Shown here piece by piece: positions 53,648 through 63,963 of a stretch of DNA of 64,000 nucleotides. The position numbers and the translations under genes are program-made. Where the stretch lies: assembly GCA_951640165.1 (NCBI GenBank), contig OX621250.1, forward strand, positions 17,571,501 to 17,635,500. Reading direction: 5' to 3'. Numbering within the stretch: the first letter of the stretch is position 1; every line of letters begins with the position of its first letter. Source of the DNA: Pseudoips prasinana (Eukaryota; Arthropoda; Insecta; Lepidoptera; Nolidae). Below the pieces are notes generated by a model that saw nothing but the letters and a program-made list of their open reading frames with translations, did not search any database and was not told the origin of the DNA.

Positions 53648-53851
53648 AATAATAATAATAATATCTCGGGGCAATGTCACACAGATCATCCTAGCCCCAC
53701 ACTAAGCAAAGCTGTACCTACTATGAGTACCAGGGGACGATATACATACTTATATAGATAGATAAATTCGAACGGAATTCGAAAGGATTCGAACCTAGGA
53801 CCACCAGATTCGTAGGCAGGAGCACTACCAACTAGGGTACGGTGACCGTCT
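53648..53851 (-). mobile_element. SINE family S4
   Basis: The reverse complement reads CGGTCACCGTACCCTAGTTG (A-box region) and CCTAGGTTCGAATCCTTTCG (B box); the (AAT)n end is at the left. Confidence 0.75.
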
Positions 53852-54232
53852 ACTAGCTAGTTGAACAAAATGCTGGTGGCCGCAGCCACTATGGTCCTAA
53901 AAAACTCTTAGTTTACATTTGTATCGATGAAAGGCCCTCACCAAATCTCAAACAGACTTACAGTCTACGTCTAGTCGTATTAAATAAGAGCCAAAATTGT
54001 ACAAAACGTCCTTATAAATCGACCCTTCCATGCATCTTAGTTTGTAGTCTTATTTGCTGGACGGCTCGAAGTCCCACTCGCCCCTATTGCTCGATAAAGC
54101 AGTGATAGCGTGCAAAGCTAACTGGAAAATTCAAGACAGCAGTTCAGACAAAATACCAACAGCTTTACGGGTTCTCCACCATCTTCTTTTCTATTGGCCT
54201 TTATCATGCCTGTCAAATTATATATTATATAT

Positions 54233-54486
54233 CATAGCCAGATGCTCTCACCGGTCCGTAAGTGATTGGCGAGGTTAAGCAACTAGGCTCGCGGTGAGTC
54301 CATAGATCTGTGATCGCTAAAGTGGTTTAATTTCTGAGCGTTCCGTGCTTCGAAGACACGTTAAGTTGTCGGTCCCAGCTATAGCCATTAGGCAACAGTC
54401 GTTAAACCATGTCAGAGGCCTACTTCAGGAGGCTTCAACAACTTTCACACTATGGTAACCACTGTCCATGCGATAAGTAAGTAAGT
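54233..54486 (-). mobile_element. Family G repeat, full
   Basis: CATAGCCAGATGCTCTCACC, TTAAGTTGTCGGTCCCAGCT and CTATGGTAACCACTGTCC. Confidence 0.8.
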
Positions 54487-54619
54487 AGTCAAATTCTGAA
54501 TCTATTTTGCTTTACTTTTTTTTTATTTAAGTAAATACATACCACAGCATAAAATGAAGTGTTCAATCTAGTGTGCTAAAAGTATAAGTTTCGTAACAAC
54601 AATACGAATATACAAATTA

Positions 54620-54960
54620 TGACTATACACCACACTATATATCTACTCTTTGCTGCGTACTACCGCTTTGTGGAAACAATTAATTGCGGAGGTACAGCAC
54701 ATCCAGTTACCCCAATCTGTAAATTTTCCCCAATTGAAAGTGAATCTCATGCTTTTGTGATAAAGTTGAAAATCTATAAAAGAAATTTGACAGATTGGTG
54801 TAGCTGGATGTGCTGGCGTCTGTACATATTTCCGATCCGGTATGACATGACAACCTTAAAGAAGCGAGCCTATATCTTTCTTAAAAGCCGTCCATGGGCG
54901 ACGGTGATCACTTACCATCAGATGACCAACATGATCGTTCGCCATCCTATTTTATATAAA
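54620..54960 (+). repeat. Family H repeat, split by MITE
   Basis: Left CTTTGTGGAAACAATTAATTG and right TTTCCGATCCGGTATGACAT, AAGAAGCGAGCCTATATC, CATGGGCGACGGTGATCAC TTACC flank MITE copy 4. Confidence 0.75.
54695..54822 (+). mobile_element. CAGACG MITE copy 4
   Basis: 128 bp, TA at 54693-54694 and 54823-54824. The left end lost about seven bases (CAG then CACATCCAG); the right end is intact. Confidence 0.85.
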
Positions 54961-55646
54961 AAAAATACAATTACATTTGTCACTTCTCCCATGCATTACA
55001 TTACATTTCGACCATCCATACACACTTCTCGACCTCATACCTCTTTATCTGCAGTTGAAACACGCTACCACTACCCCAAGGAGGCATTAATTCCAAATTA
55101 TCTACGATATTATAGATAGTTGCGTGAGAATGTGCCTATAAGTAGATCACTTCGGCACTAACAACATATACTATTGTATACACGTACTTTACCGACCCTC
55201 TATGGGTATTTGTATGTGAGTAGGTATATCGTAACAGTTGTGCGGTTTAACTCGGCGAACGAAATTGCTCGTTAGTTCCGTTTCCTGCTGAGTTGGAGGC
55301 TTTGCCGACTTTATACGGCTGCCTCTTTCCTCTCGTTTTTATGATTGCCTAATACACAAAACGCTTGAACTTTTATACATTTCTATGATATGTTTAAGAA
55401 ATATGTGTCACAATAAATATTATTAATATCGAGCCACAGTTGTTTTTAGATTCGTGCCAATTTATTAAGTTTATTTTAGGAAACTCTGAGATCGAGGCAC
55501 TCTCATTCAGGTATACTTACTGATTTGTGAACAATCAACAAGGTTAAGCGTAATTAATTATATTTAAATTTAGAATATACGGAGGTAGATTAGGAAAACG
55601 TTTAATATTGTAAAATGGCACTTAAAGGCCTACTGGGAGACAAGTA
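54961..55646. other. No gene seen
   Basis: Open frame 54619-55119 is an artefact of repeat and MITE sequence. No recognised content after 54960. Confidence 0.35.
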
Positions 55647-55780
55647 CAGACACCAGCACATCAAGCTACTCTAATCTGTCAAATTTTCCCAATTGAAAGT
55701 TAACCTTATGCTTTTGTGGTAAAGTTGAATATCTATAAAATAAATTTGACAGATTGGGATAGCTGGATGTGCTGGCGTCT
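55647..55780 (+). mobile_element. CAGACG MITE copy 5
   Basis: 134 bp, TA at 55645-55646 and 55781-55782. Ends CAGACACCAGCACATCAAGC and, on the other side, GCTGGCGTCT with the terminal G lost. Confidence 0.85.
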
Positions 55781-55825
55781 TAACAATGGCTATTCACACG
55801 GATAAATCTATATCTACGTAATATT

Positions 55826-55972
55826 GAGTCTTTTTAGAGTTGTTTAAGCCGCCTAGTAGCCCTCTGACATGGCTCAACGACTGTTGTTTAAAGACAATAA
55901 CCGGGACCGGAGGCTTAAAGTGCCCTGCGAAGCAGGGAGAATCTCAGAAATTAAACCACATCAATTGTCCCG
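55826..55972 (+). mobile_element. Family G repeat
   Basis: GAGTTGTTTAAGCCGCCTAG, ACTGTTGTTTAAAGACAATA and AGGCTTAAAGTGCCCTGCGA. Confidence 0.7.
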
Positions 55973-56043
55973 TTTTATGCAACTTGCTTGAGCGCCTCAT
56001 CTACCTAATAATACAATGGGACTGTTTCTTTTTGGCGTCCTCC

Positions 56044-56215
56044 ACTCGAAGGGTGGCAACGGAACCCTAAGCCTACTGAGCCTGCACCGTTTGTCCGTCG
56101 GAATTACTGTCAAAGGACTGTGTCTCATAAGCAATATTAGCGGGTAGACAGGCGAAATGGTTACTGTGTGAGTATTGCCGCAATAACAAAAAACAATAAA
56201 AAAAAAAGTTAAACG
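56044..56215 (-). repeat. CCGGCCAAGTGCG-group repeat, diverged
   Basis: GGCAACGGAACCCTAAGCC, GTTTGTCCGTCGGAATTACT and TATTGCCGCAATAAC correspond to the reverse complement of 5817-5990. Confidence 0.65.
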
Positions 56216-56526
56216 CAAAAGAGTCCCTTTGACTGTCAATTTTTTTATTTTAATTATTCGTACTCCTTCGTGTACACGTCATCCATATAACCTTTGAATT
56301 TGAACCGGAGGACATCCTGAAATAACGCATATTATAGCAATTATTACGGAAAATTGTTTTCTCTGCAGTAATTTCTTCTGCTGTGAAGCTATAAATGAAG
56401 GCTATTAATAGAATAAATAAAACCAGTGAAATAACGGGAAAATGTTGACCTGACACCGACTTTAACTTTTCCTTATTAAATCTCAAGTTTGTTATCAGAT
56501 TTAAATGAACCAACCATATTATAATG

Positions 56527-56612
56527 AAAAGTCGGCTCGAGGGAATATCTACTAGAGAACGGGCAGCAGCATCTCTCTGAATACTATGACCACCATACTG
56601 TAAACACCAACA
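56527..56612 (+). mobile_element. RTE 5' leader fragment
   Basis: GAGAACGGGCAGCAGCATCT and TGAATACTATG match 493-525 (GAGAACGGGCAGCAGCGTTC, TGAGTACCATG). Confidence 0.65.
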
Positions 56613-56934
56613 CTTCATAGTTAATTGTTGTTGAAATTCGTCTATTTCCTCAAAGTTTTACCGGAAGCCATTCTTTTAATTTAAGTCTAAATTTATGGGT
56701 TGGAAGGACTCAATAAGTCTTAGTATCGAATTCAATTTTTTGGCCCGCAACGTATGAACTTTTTTGTAAAGGACTTATAATTTATGTGTTGTACCTATAA
56801 ACTAATAATAAAAGAAAATTAATGATACATTTTACTCATCGAAAACTGTTAGATACAGACCTGTAAGTATAAAATAAATCAGCGTCTTTCCTCGTCCGTC
56901 TGATAAATCCAAATTTATGTTAATTATAATTATA

Positions 56935-57120
56935 AAAAATAAATATCTTGGGACAACTATCACACTGCCTTCTGATCCCAAACTCGGCTGACTGTGGACA
57001 AAGTACACCCAGCGCACATATAGCGCATGATGCAACGCATGCGATCCAATTCGGATAGCATCCTGAGGGTGTTGGGTGGTCGCTGAGACTTGTGCCCTCC
57101 ACCCACATTATACTTAAATT
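56935..57120 (-). mobile_element. SINE S3 tail, disrupted
   Basis: ATATCTTGGGACAACTATCA and CTTCTGATCCCAAACTCGG are an S3 3' end. It is followed by GC-richer sequence (GCGCATGATGCAACGCATGC) of unknown origin. Confidence 0.5.
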
Positions 57121-57267
57121 ATTATTACTAACACTAATTATAAAGATGTATTACTAACAAATAATATGGACTGTGTCTGAATTAAATGATTTATTATTAT
57201 TATTTTTATTATGGCAACCAGAAAATTGATAAACATATTTATAAATATGTACATATTATAGATAAAT

Positions 57268-58660
57268 ATAATAGCGAGTCAGCTGTGCAGCCTTTTCAAT
57301 TTATACTATAACACCGGCCAAGTGCCAAGTGATTGGTGCAAGGCTGTCATCGTACCTCTTTACAAAGGAAAAGGCTCACGGCAAGACTGTAAAAACTATA
57401 GGGGCATTAGTCTGCTCAGCGTCCTTGGTAAGTTGTATGCGAAAGTATTGGTTGAAAGAGTTGTGAAAGAAACCGATGCGAAAATATGGGATGCACAGGC
57501 GGGTTTTCGAAGAGGAATGGGATGCACGGATCAGGTCTTTTCTCTACGAAGCGTAGTAGAGAAGGTTTTGGGCAAAAGCCAAAAGGTCTACTGTGCCTTC
57601 GAAGACTTAGAAAAGGCCTACGATAGAGTGTTGAGGAATGAGCTATGGTCGTACTGTCCATGTATGGGTTGGACGACAACCTTGTTCAAGCACTGAAATC
57701 TCTTTATAGGGATTCCAGAGCTTGCGTGAGAATTAACGGGTCATACACTGAGTGGTTTAGCATCCAAAAGGGTGTTAGGCAGGGATGTGTAGCGTCACCG
57801 TGGTTGTTTAACCTATTCATGGATAGCTGTTTAAAAGATTTCAAAGAAAGTGAATGCGGTGTAAGGATGAATGAGTTACTCATCAAATGTCTGCTTTACG
57901 CTGATGATCAAGTTCTACTTGCATCATCGGCGGACGAGTTGCAGGTGATGGTAACAAATATGCATGAAGCTTTTGAAAGGAGTGGGATGAAAATGAAGGT
58001 TGGTAAGACGAAAGTAATGGTATTTTAGAGGGATGAATACACGACAGCATGTGATATTTTGATTGGAGGAGAGAAAGTCGAACAGGTGAAAGAGTTTGTA
58101 TATTTGGGAACTTTGTTTACGAGAGATGGCAAATATGAAAAAGAAATTGTTAGAAGAGTAAATGCGGGGAACAAAATGAATGGGGCACTAAACGCCTTTA
58201 TGAGTAGCCGGCAAGTTTCAAAGACTGGCCTTGCACGATGGAGTGTTAGTGCCAACTTTAATGTATGGAAGTGAAAGTTGGGTATGGCAGAAAAAGAATG
58301 AAAGTAAAATAAATGCAGTGGAAATGAGAGCTCTGAGAAGTATGTGTGGTGTGACTTTGAGAGACAGAATTTGAAATACTGATGTAAGAGAGCGTTGTGG
58401 TGTGAAAGAATATTGACCAAAGAAGTACACCTGGCCTGTGTGAATGGAACAACCGGAAGGGGAAGACCTCGTCGAACATTCTCTGACCAAATCGGAGACG
58501 TTCTCAAGAAAGGGCAGGTCAGAAGTACCCTAAACCGGCGAGCATGTATGAAGAATATAATGACAGTAATCCAAAAGGCGTGTGCAAAGATCGTGACAAA
58601 TGGAAATCCGTTGTCTCTGCCTACCCCTCTGGGAAACAGGCGTGAGTCTATGTATGTATG
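57268..58660 (+). mobile_element. 5'-truncated LINE with 11-bp TSD
   Basis: 1393 bp flanked by TATAGATAAAT at 57257-57267 and 58661-58671. Carries an RT palm and C-terminus, and ends in (TATG)n. It inserted into a SINE. Confidence 0.9.
57300..58650 (+). pseudogene. Non-LTR reverse transcriptase, broken
   Basis: Frame 1 to about 57650: WCKAVIVPLYKGKGSRQDCK, NYRGISLLSVLGKLYAKVL, AQAGFRRGMGCTDQVF and LEKAYDRVLRNELW (first catalytic Asp). A frameshift near 57650 leads into SIQKGVRQGCVASPWLFNLF and CLLYADDQVLLA (YADD at 57897-57908), with a stop TAG at 58026-58028. It continues ILIGGEKVEQVKEFVYLGTL and, after a frameshift near 58245, LMYGSESWVWQKKNESKINA. Several stops follow; the last coding residues precede the (TATG)n tail. 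Catalytic motifs are present, but the protein cannot be made intact. Confidence 0.85.
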
Positions 58661-58716
58661 TATAGATAAATTAAACCCAGACGCAGAACAAATTATTGTG
58701 CTCATCACGCATAGAT

Positions 58717-58999
58717 ATAATATAGTATCTTATTAACATATATGTATGTGTAATAATATATTTGTTAACATTAGTTTTTAGTACCAATATATATATTTTT
58801 TTTATTATTTTGTGTCTCTTTATTTTTGATGTACTACACTTTGTTGCACCGTTACCGGCATTTTGTTACATTCAATTCCTATCCATCCAAAGGTTGTCTG
58901 GAAGAAAGTAAGACCGCCCATTGTACATTTTATTCAATATTTCATTGTAAAATGTCCTTTTTGTGTACAGTAAAGTGTATTTTATTTTATTTATTATAT
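58717..58999 (+). mobile_element. LINE 3' tail insertion with ATAGAT TSD
   Basis: Contains AAAGGTTGTCTGGAAGAAAG, AAGACCGCCCATTGTACATT and TGTGTACAGTAAAGTGTATT, the tail seen in reverse at 34664-34800. It is flanked by ATAGAT at 58711-58716 and 59000-59005. Confidence 0.7.
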
Positions 59000-59404
59000 A
59001 TAGATTTGTCTTGGCTGGGGATCAAATACACGTCCTCCGGCTAAGCAGTCAGGTTCTCTAACCACTAGACGCAGTCAGTCAAAATCAATACAGTTGTTTT
59101 AGTTTGTTGTTTGCAGTATATTTGTGTAACGTTATATGTACATTCAGTCGGTGAAGGTGTGTGTGATAACGGGCGCTCATATCGTATTATTTGAGTACCT
59201 AGATAGGAATGGTAAGCGTTTGTTAACGATGTTTTAATATAATCCTCATGCTATGCGCATTCGTGTGGTTATAGGCATAATGATTTAGATCGCGTTACAA
59301 GGGGAATGTAGCCCGTTTTAGTAATGAATGTAGGATTTAAACTGTAATATAAATGTCTGAGTTAATATTAATTAGATAAAAATATCAACCTTAGATAAGT
59401 AAGT

Positions 59405-59470
59405 GTTCATATTACGTATATTTAAGTCATTTCAAATATACGTAATACATACAAATGTACGTAATATGAA
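59405..59470. repeat. Nested palindrome
   Basis: GTTCATATTACGTA at 59405-59418 and TACGTAATATGAAC at 59457-59470 enclose a second inverted pair (ATTACGTATATTT / AAATATACGTAAT). Confidence 0.85.
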
Positions 59471-60273
59471 CGATTAATGTGCGGTAAAAATATGTAGATG
59501 GCAGCAAAGTTTAGAGGCAACGTTTCGATATTAATGAAAAATTAAAATTAAGTTTATTACGGGACTAGTTGCTCTTCGTTTTAAAAAGTTGGTTGTTCTT
59601 AATTGGAAGATACTGTAAAGCAAAATTTAACTATTCATAATAATTAATATAATTAGAATAATAAAAAAAAATCTGAAAAACAATATTAGGTGAACGTGGT
59701 TTCTTAACATAAGTAACTCAAGTAAACGCCATTAATCATATTTTATTGTATTTTTCCTATTCTTAATTACTTTAAGTGGTTATTTGTTGCTCCACACGAA
59801 GATATTTTCCGCTCTCCGATTTCTAAAACACATTAAATATGTTAACCCTGATCGGAATGATAAGTTCAGATAGTCTTTCTATAAGCCACGTTTGTTCGGA
59901 TAAGGCCTGTGCCTTTCTAATAATCTTGATTAAAAGGGTTCTGAAAATGGTGAGGCGTGGGAGTCCCTGGAACAGACCTAAACTATAAATAAATTAATAA
60001 ACTGAGAACACGTACATAAGGTTCGTGTTACTTTGGAGACTAATGTTTAGTGGTCTGGTTAAAATTAAGTCTACTGATTACATTTCCATCCCTTCGTTAT
60101 TTATATATTCACATCAATCCAATTAACACACGGTTAGGTAAACCTATACATATGTTGTTGACGGTATTCCGTCTGCATAAACTTTGGTTTATTTTATTCG
60201 ATAGCGTATAGAAATTTTTGCAACTAGGCGTGCATAATTTCATTATTAGAGTTTGAGGTTGGGCATTGATGAG
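59471..60273. other. Intergenic, no gene seen
   Basis: AT-rich, unrecognised. Confidence 0.35.
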
Positions 60274-60427
60274 ACAGTCGTCCATTATACCAAAAAATTT
60301 ACGATGATTGACAACTCTGAACATGAATTTTCAATTATTGAAAATCAGTTCCATTTTCAATTATTGAAATTGCATATTCAGGGTTGTTAATCATCCTAAA
60401 TTTTATGTATACCTAATGGACGACTGT
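60274..60427. mobile_element. 154-bp foldback element
   Basis: ACAGTCGTCCATTATACC at 60274 and the complementary GG(T)ATACCTAATGGACGACTGT ending at 60427, with TCAATTATTGAAA in both arms. Arms ~72 bp with indels. Confidence 0.75.
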
Positions 60428-60535
60428 TGTTGTTTATATTGGTTCGTTTAACTTTTCGTTTTTTCTAGACAAATATGTGTGAAGATTTAAATAGTAGTTT
60501 CAAAAACACGCTTTTAGCACTCACTAAAAATTAAC

Positions 60536-60850
60536 CCTCTTATTTGATACACATATCATGGGGGTGCATTTCAAATAGCCTGTCCGCCATCTTCGACGTA
60601 CGGCATATTGAATTTAAGTCACGTGACAATTTTTTTCGTATTCCTAACTGCACACCCTTTCATTTGATACCCATATCATGGGGGTGGATTTCAAACAGCC
60701 AGTCCGCCATCTTGGGGAGGCCGCCATATTAGATTTGTAATGACGTTTCTTAGCTAGTCATCTATAGTCATCAGGTGAGAGCGTGTGCAAAATTTCATCC
60801 TAATCGGAGACCGGGAAGTGGGTCAAATTAAGATTCCAAGATTTTCTTAA
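60536..60850 (+). repeat. 120-bp tandem repeat plus flanking repeat
   Basis: CATTTGATACCCATATCATG GGGGTG and GTCCGCCATCTT occur at 60541 and again exactly 120 bases later. It continues into GTGCAAAATTTCATCCTAAT CGG and GGGAAGTGGGTCAAATTAAG, a dispersed insect repeat. Confidence 0.8.
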
Positions 60851-60919
60851 ATACATAGATAGTTACAAGTGAAGCTAATAAAAGAGTGTTAAAAAGTAGT
60901 AGGTGGATCACGTGATAGG

Positions 60920-60985
60920 TAGGGCACAGCGTTCATTCGCTCAAAGAGCGGGCTGCTCTGAGTGACTGGGGAACCTCCACCTTAC
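60920..60985 (+). repeat. GGGCACAGCGTT repeat (family I)
   Basis: AGGGCACAGCGTTCATTCGC TCAAAGAGC, AACCTCCACCTTAC; matches 49793-49840. A GC-richer open stretch to 61160 may belong to the same element. Confidence 0.65.
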
Positions 60986-61150
60986 TCTAAAATGGATTGT
61001 GTCAATCTTTGGGTTGCTATAAACGCCGCGCTTGGCAGATGGGTTGGCGGTATTTTCGACTTATTCCACGGGTTGAGATGGGGAGGTGAATATTCGGTTA
61101 AAAGATTTTCGGCCAAAGGAAACGTCGGTGTTGTTAAAAACGTAATACAT

Positions 61151-61484
61151 TTAAATTGAGAAACCCGTGAAAAACTAATACGTGTGTAAAGGAAATCAAT
61201 AAAAAATCCTAAAAGATATCCACTTAATCTTATATACTTGGTATAGAAGCAAGCATATAAGATTAACCACATTCTATACATAAACTACATACTAATACAC
61301 AGATAGATACAACAGTATTATAGGTAAAATCCAATATGTACACTAATTATAGGCGTACACAGCATAATAATTTATCTAACAGAACACATGGATAATCCAC
61401 TTGTCAATTCAGTAATTATTACCTAATAATTAATTCAGACGAAGCTGAATTAATTATTTAGGCAAGAGGATCCTAAGGTTTCAC
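61151..61484. other. No gene seen
   Basis: AT-rich; an inverted AATAATTAATTCAG / CTGAATTAATTATT lies at 61427-61459. Confidence 0.4.
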
Positions 61485-61640
61485 TGCATGTGTAACGCGG
61501 TGGTGTTGAAGGTAGTCTCTTGATTCGGACAAGATCTGTCGCTGCATGCGATGCTGGCGGGTGATTACACCATTAGTGCTCCAGAGTAAGACGCCGCCGA
61601 GCGGCATCGCGAGAAAGCCAATTCCGCTTTAGCTTGCAGG
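61485..61640 (-). repeat. GC-rich repeat fragment, unassigned
   Basis: CGCCGCCGAGCGGCATCGCG and GCATGTGTAACGCGGTGGTG stand out from the AT-rich surroundings. The minus strand is partly open. Possibly part of an S1/LINE-related repeat. Confidence 0.3.
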
Positions 61641-61807
61641 TATTAAAAACTTTGCGTTTGAGATCAGCGGATACTTAGACGACAAAATGTTGAATTAAGT
61701 TTTCAGAGCGTTTTATGAGTCTAGCTTAAGACCCTAACAAATGGTGTAAATGAGAGAATAACTATAATCTGTGCTAGTTACGAAAAGTATCCTATTTGGC
61801 AATTTTG

Positions 61808-61947
61808 ACTGGCCTGTTGGTCTAGTGGTTTGTAACTCTGAGCGCTAAGGCAGGGGTTGCGGGTTCGATCTACGCCCAGGACAAATCTTTGTGTGATAAG
61901 CCAATAATTATTTGTTCCAGGTCTGGATGTAATTTATCTATAATATG
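61808..61947 (+). mobile_element. tRNA-derived SINE (S3-like)
   Basis: GGCCTGTTGGTCTAGTGGTT (A box) and TTGCGGGTTCGATCTACGCC (B box), then CAATAATTATTTGTTCCAGG and GGATGTAATTTATCTATAAT. Confidence 0.85.
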
Positions 61948-61954
61948 CGGCATG

Positions 61955-62105
61955 CTGTCAGTCTACAGATGGATGACCGTTAAACTAGTTTAATTTATAA
62001 ACGTCTTATCGTCGTAGTGTTATCCTCATTAGACAACAGTGCTTAGGCCTTGTCATAAGCCAACTTACAACTCTAATATCAGGATAACCATTGCCCATAG
62101 AGCAA
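61955..62105 (-). mobile_element. Family G repeat, diverged
   Basis: CAGTCTACAGATGGATGACC, CATTAGACAACAGTGCTTAG and TATCAGGATAACCATTGCCC. Confidence 0.65.
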
Positions 62106-62110
62106 AGAAA

Positions 62111-62560
62111 GAAACAAAAAACATAAGATAAAAAAATATTACGAGTAAGGAAGACGTTCAAAAATGTTGACATTGCATATTGCGTCCTTCAGCTAAATGA
62201 AAATTATTACGACAGGTATAAAAAGAGGCTCGTTATCGCGCAAACAAATTTGTGTGATGGACGGATGTAGGTGCCAAGTTTCCCGGTGCCAAGATAAACA
62301 GTGGCGTTACGGTGTTGCGCTAACCGCACCCTCTACTACACCAGCCAATATTACTTAGATGTTTATTTTGTTGTTTATTAACACTTTATGGACGGCCGTG
62401 GTAATAAAAAAGTAAGGGGTCTATCCTGATATTGGTTTGGGTGTGAGAAATTGTTATTAAGGAACTTTGTCAAAAACTAAGGGGCAACTCCATGTGCTTA
62501 TCTGTCGGTACGGTATAATTAGTGATTGAATTGTAATATAAATATTGTGAGATTTATCAT
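62111..62560. other. No gene seen
   Basis: A GC-richer patch at 62265-62345 is unassigned. Confidence 0.35.
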
Positions 62561-62562
62561 AT

Positions 62563-62700
62563 CAGCCGAAAAGTGTCCAATGCTGGATAAAGGCATCTCC
62601 CTAAAGATTTCCACAATTGCCGGTCCTGCACTAAACGCATGCAGTGGCTTCCATCGACCCTCACAAGATCATCGGGCCATCTTGTAGGGGGCCTACCAAT
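62563..62700 (+). repeat. ATCAGCCGAAAGACG repeat
   Basis: ATCAGCCGAAAAGTGTCCAA, CCACAATTGCCGGTCCTGCA and ATCTTGTAGGGGGCCTACC. Confidence 0.75.
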
Positions 62701-62920
62701 GTAGTAATACCTATACTTTAATAGTGGAACACTGTCATCTTCCTTTTTGATGCCGGCGTTAATAACAACGCTGGAATAGCTATTATCGAACACAACTATA
62801 CTGTAACAATAAGTTCTTGTTCCAACGAAGAATATTATTTATTAATATTCGGAATTCAAGGTAAGAATAAAATTCTGAAATTAAAAAATATCACTGTTAC
62901 CAAACATTATATATAGACTT

Positions 62921-63104
62921 TATCATATGGGCAGCGATTACCCTGGTCCTAGACCTCCGACATCGCCTATCGACTGTTGTCACTAAGAAGCACGGAGACT
63001 CTTGGAAATTAATGCACTTTACCGGTGATCCATCTATGGATTCCGGATGCCTAGGAGCTTTACCTTTCCGGTCACTTAAGGACCGGTGAGTGCAACTGGC
63101 CATG
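62921..63104 (+). mobile_element. Family G repeat, diverged
   Basis: ATCATATGGGCAGCGATTAC, CACTAAGAAGCACGGAGACT and AAGGACCGGTGAGTGCAAC. Confidence 0.7.
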
Positions 63105-63600
63105 TACAAAAATGTAAAGAAAGAAATTAAAGAAAAAACGCAATTAAAATAAAGAAAGAACAAGTAGACTGCAATAGATTTTAAAATTGATTTGAACTAA
63201 AAGTTAATTACCTTCTCTTAATATTGTCACTATCTGTGCGTTTTTTTTTTACAAATGAAGATGAACATGGTTCTACTAATAAGTGATATTTTTAAAACAA
63301 ATTTCTAGTATAAAGATCCTAAAGTTATAAAGGTTATAAAGCTTTGTAATATTACCAATTCATTTCTACAATTGTTTGGCGGTATGTTTTGTTGAATCTC
63401 AGAATCTGCAATGTTTTGGTCTTATATAATATCTTGATTGCGACGTGAAAATAAACAATTGTACGTTTTCCATGCCGCTGCAGACTTGCAATGTGTTTCG
63501 TATAAACTTTAGTCAGATATTGTAGCATATACGTCATACGCTATCAAAACAGAAATCCCATAGCTTTCGCTGATAATTTTACAAAATCGGATGGTCTATT
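63105..63600. other. No gene seen
   Basis: AT-rich, unrecognised. Confidence 0.35.
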
Positions 63601-63710
63601 TAAATAATATTCTGGGACATTATTAACCATCCAAAATTAAGCTGAGACAACTAACATAACTTATATACCCAATATACAACTTTTTTTTCGTAAGTACATA
63701 CCTACTTATT
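63601..63710 (-). mobile_element. SINE S3 tail
   Basis: AATAATATTCTGGGACATTA and CATCCAAAATTAAGC, then TTCGTAAGTACATACC; 3' part only. Confidence 0.6.
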
Positions 63711-63963
63711 TTTATAATATAAAATTATTTTAAATACTGTTTTTTGTCAACTTCTCTACTTTTTTCTTACCTTTTTGTACCTTTAGTAACTTTGGTTTGC
63801 TAGATAGCCTAAGCTTTCTTTGCTTATGCATAAACCATATTTTATATAAAATCTATAATAATAAAATATTTTCGCCCACGGTGTGAATTTTATATCCACC
63901 CAGGTTAGATTAAACATAGATGAATTGATACACACGTAACACCGTAATACAAATACAAATCTA

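Larger units (their letters stand above)
57205..59070 (-). mobile_element. SINE split twice by retrotransposons
   Basis: Pieces 57205-57267 (TATGGCAACCAGAAAATTGA), 58672-58716 (TAAACCCAGACGCAGAACAA) and 59006-59070 (GGCTGGGGATCAAATACACG, AACCACTAGACGCAGTC) are in S3-like order and orientation. The gaps are a LINE (57268-58660) and a LINE tail (58717-58999). Confidence 0.75.

Noticed and set aside
54619..55119. 166-codon open frame
   Set aside because: It crosses family H repeat and MITE copy 4; no domain and no coding signature.
57416..58708. Long minus-strand frames (up to 227 codons)
   Set aside because: They lie antisense to a clear reverse transcriptase with YADD; the codon pattern on the plus strand explains the openness.
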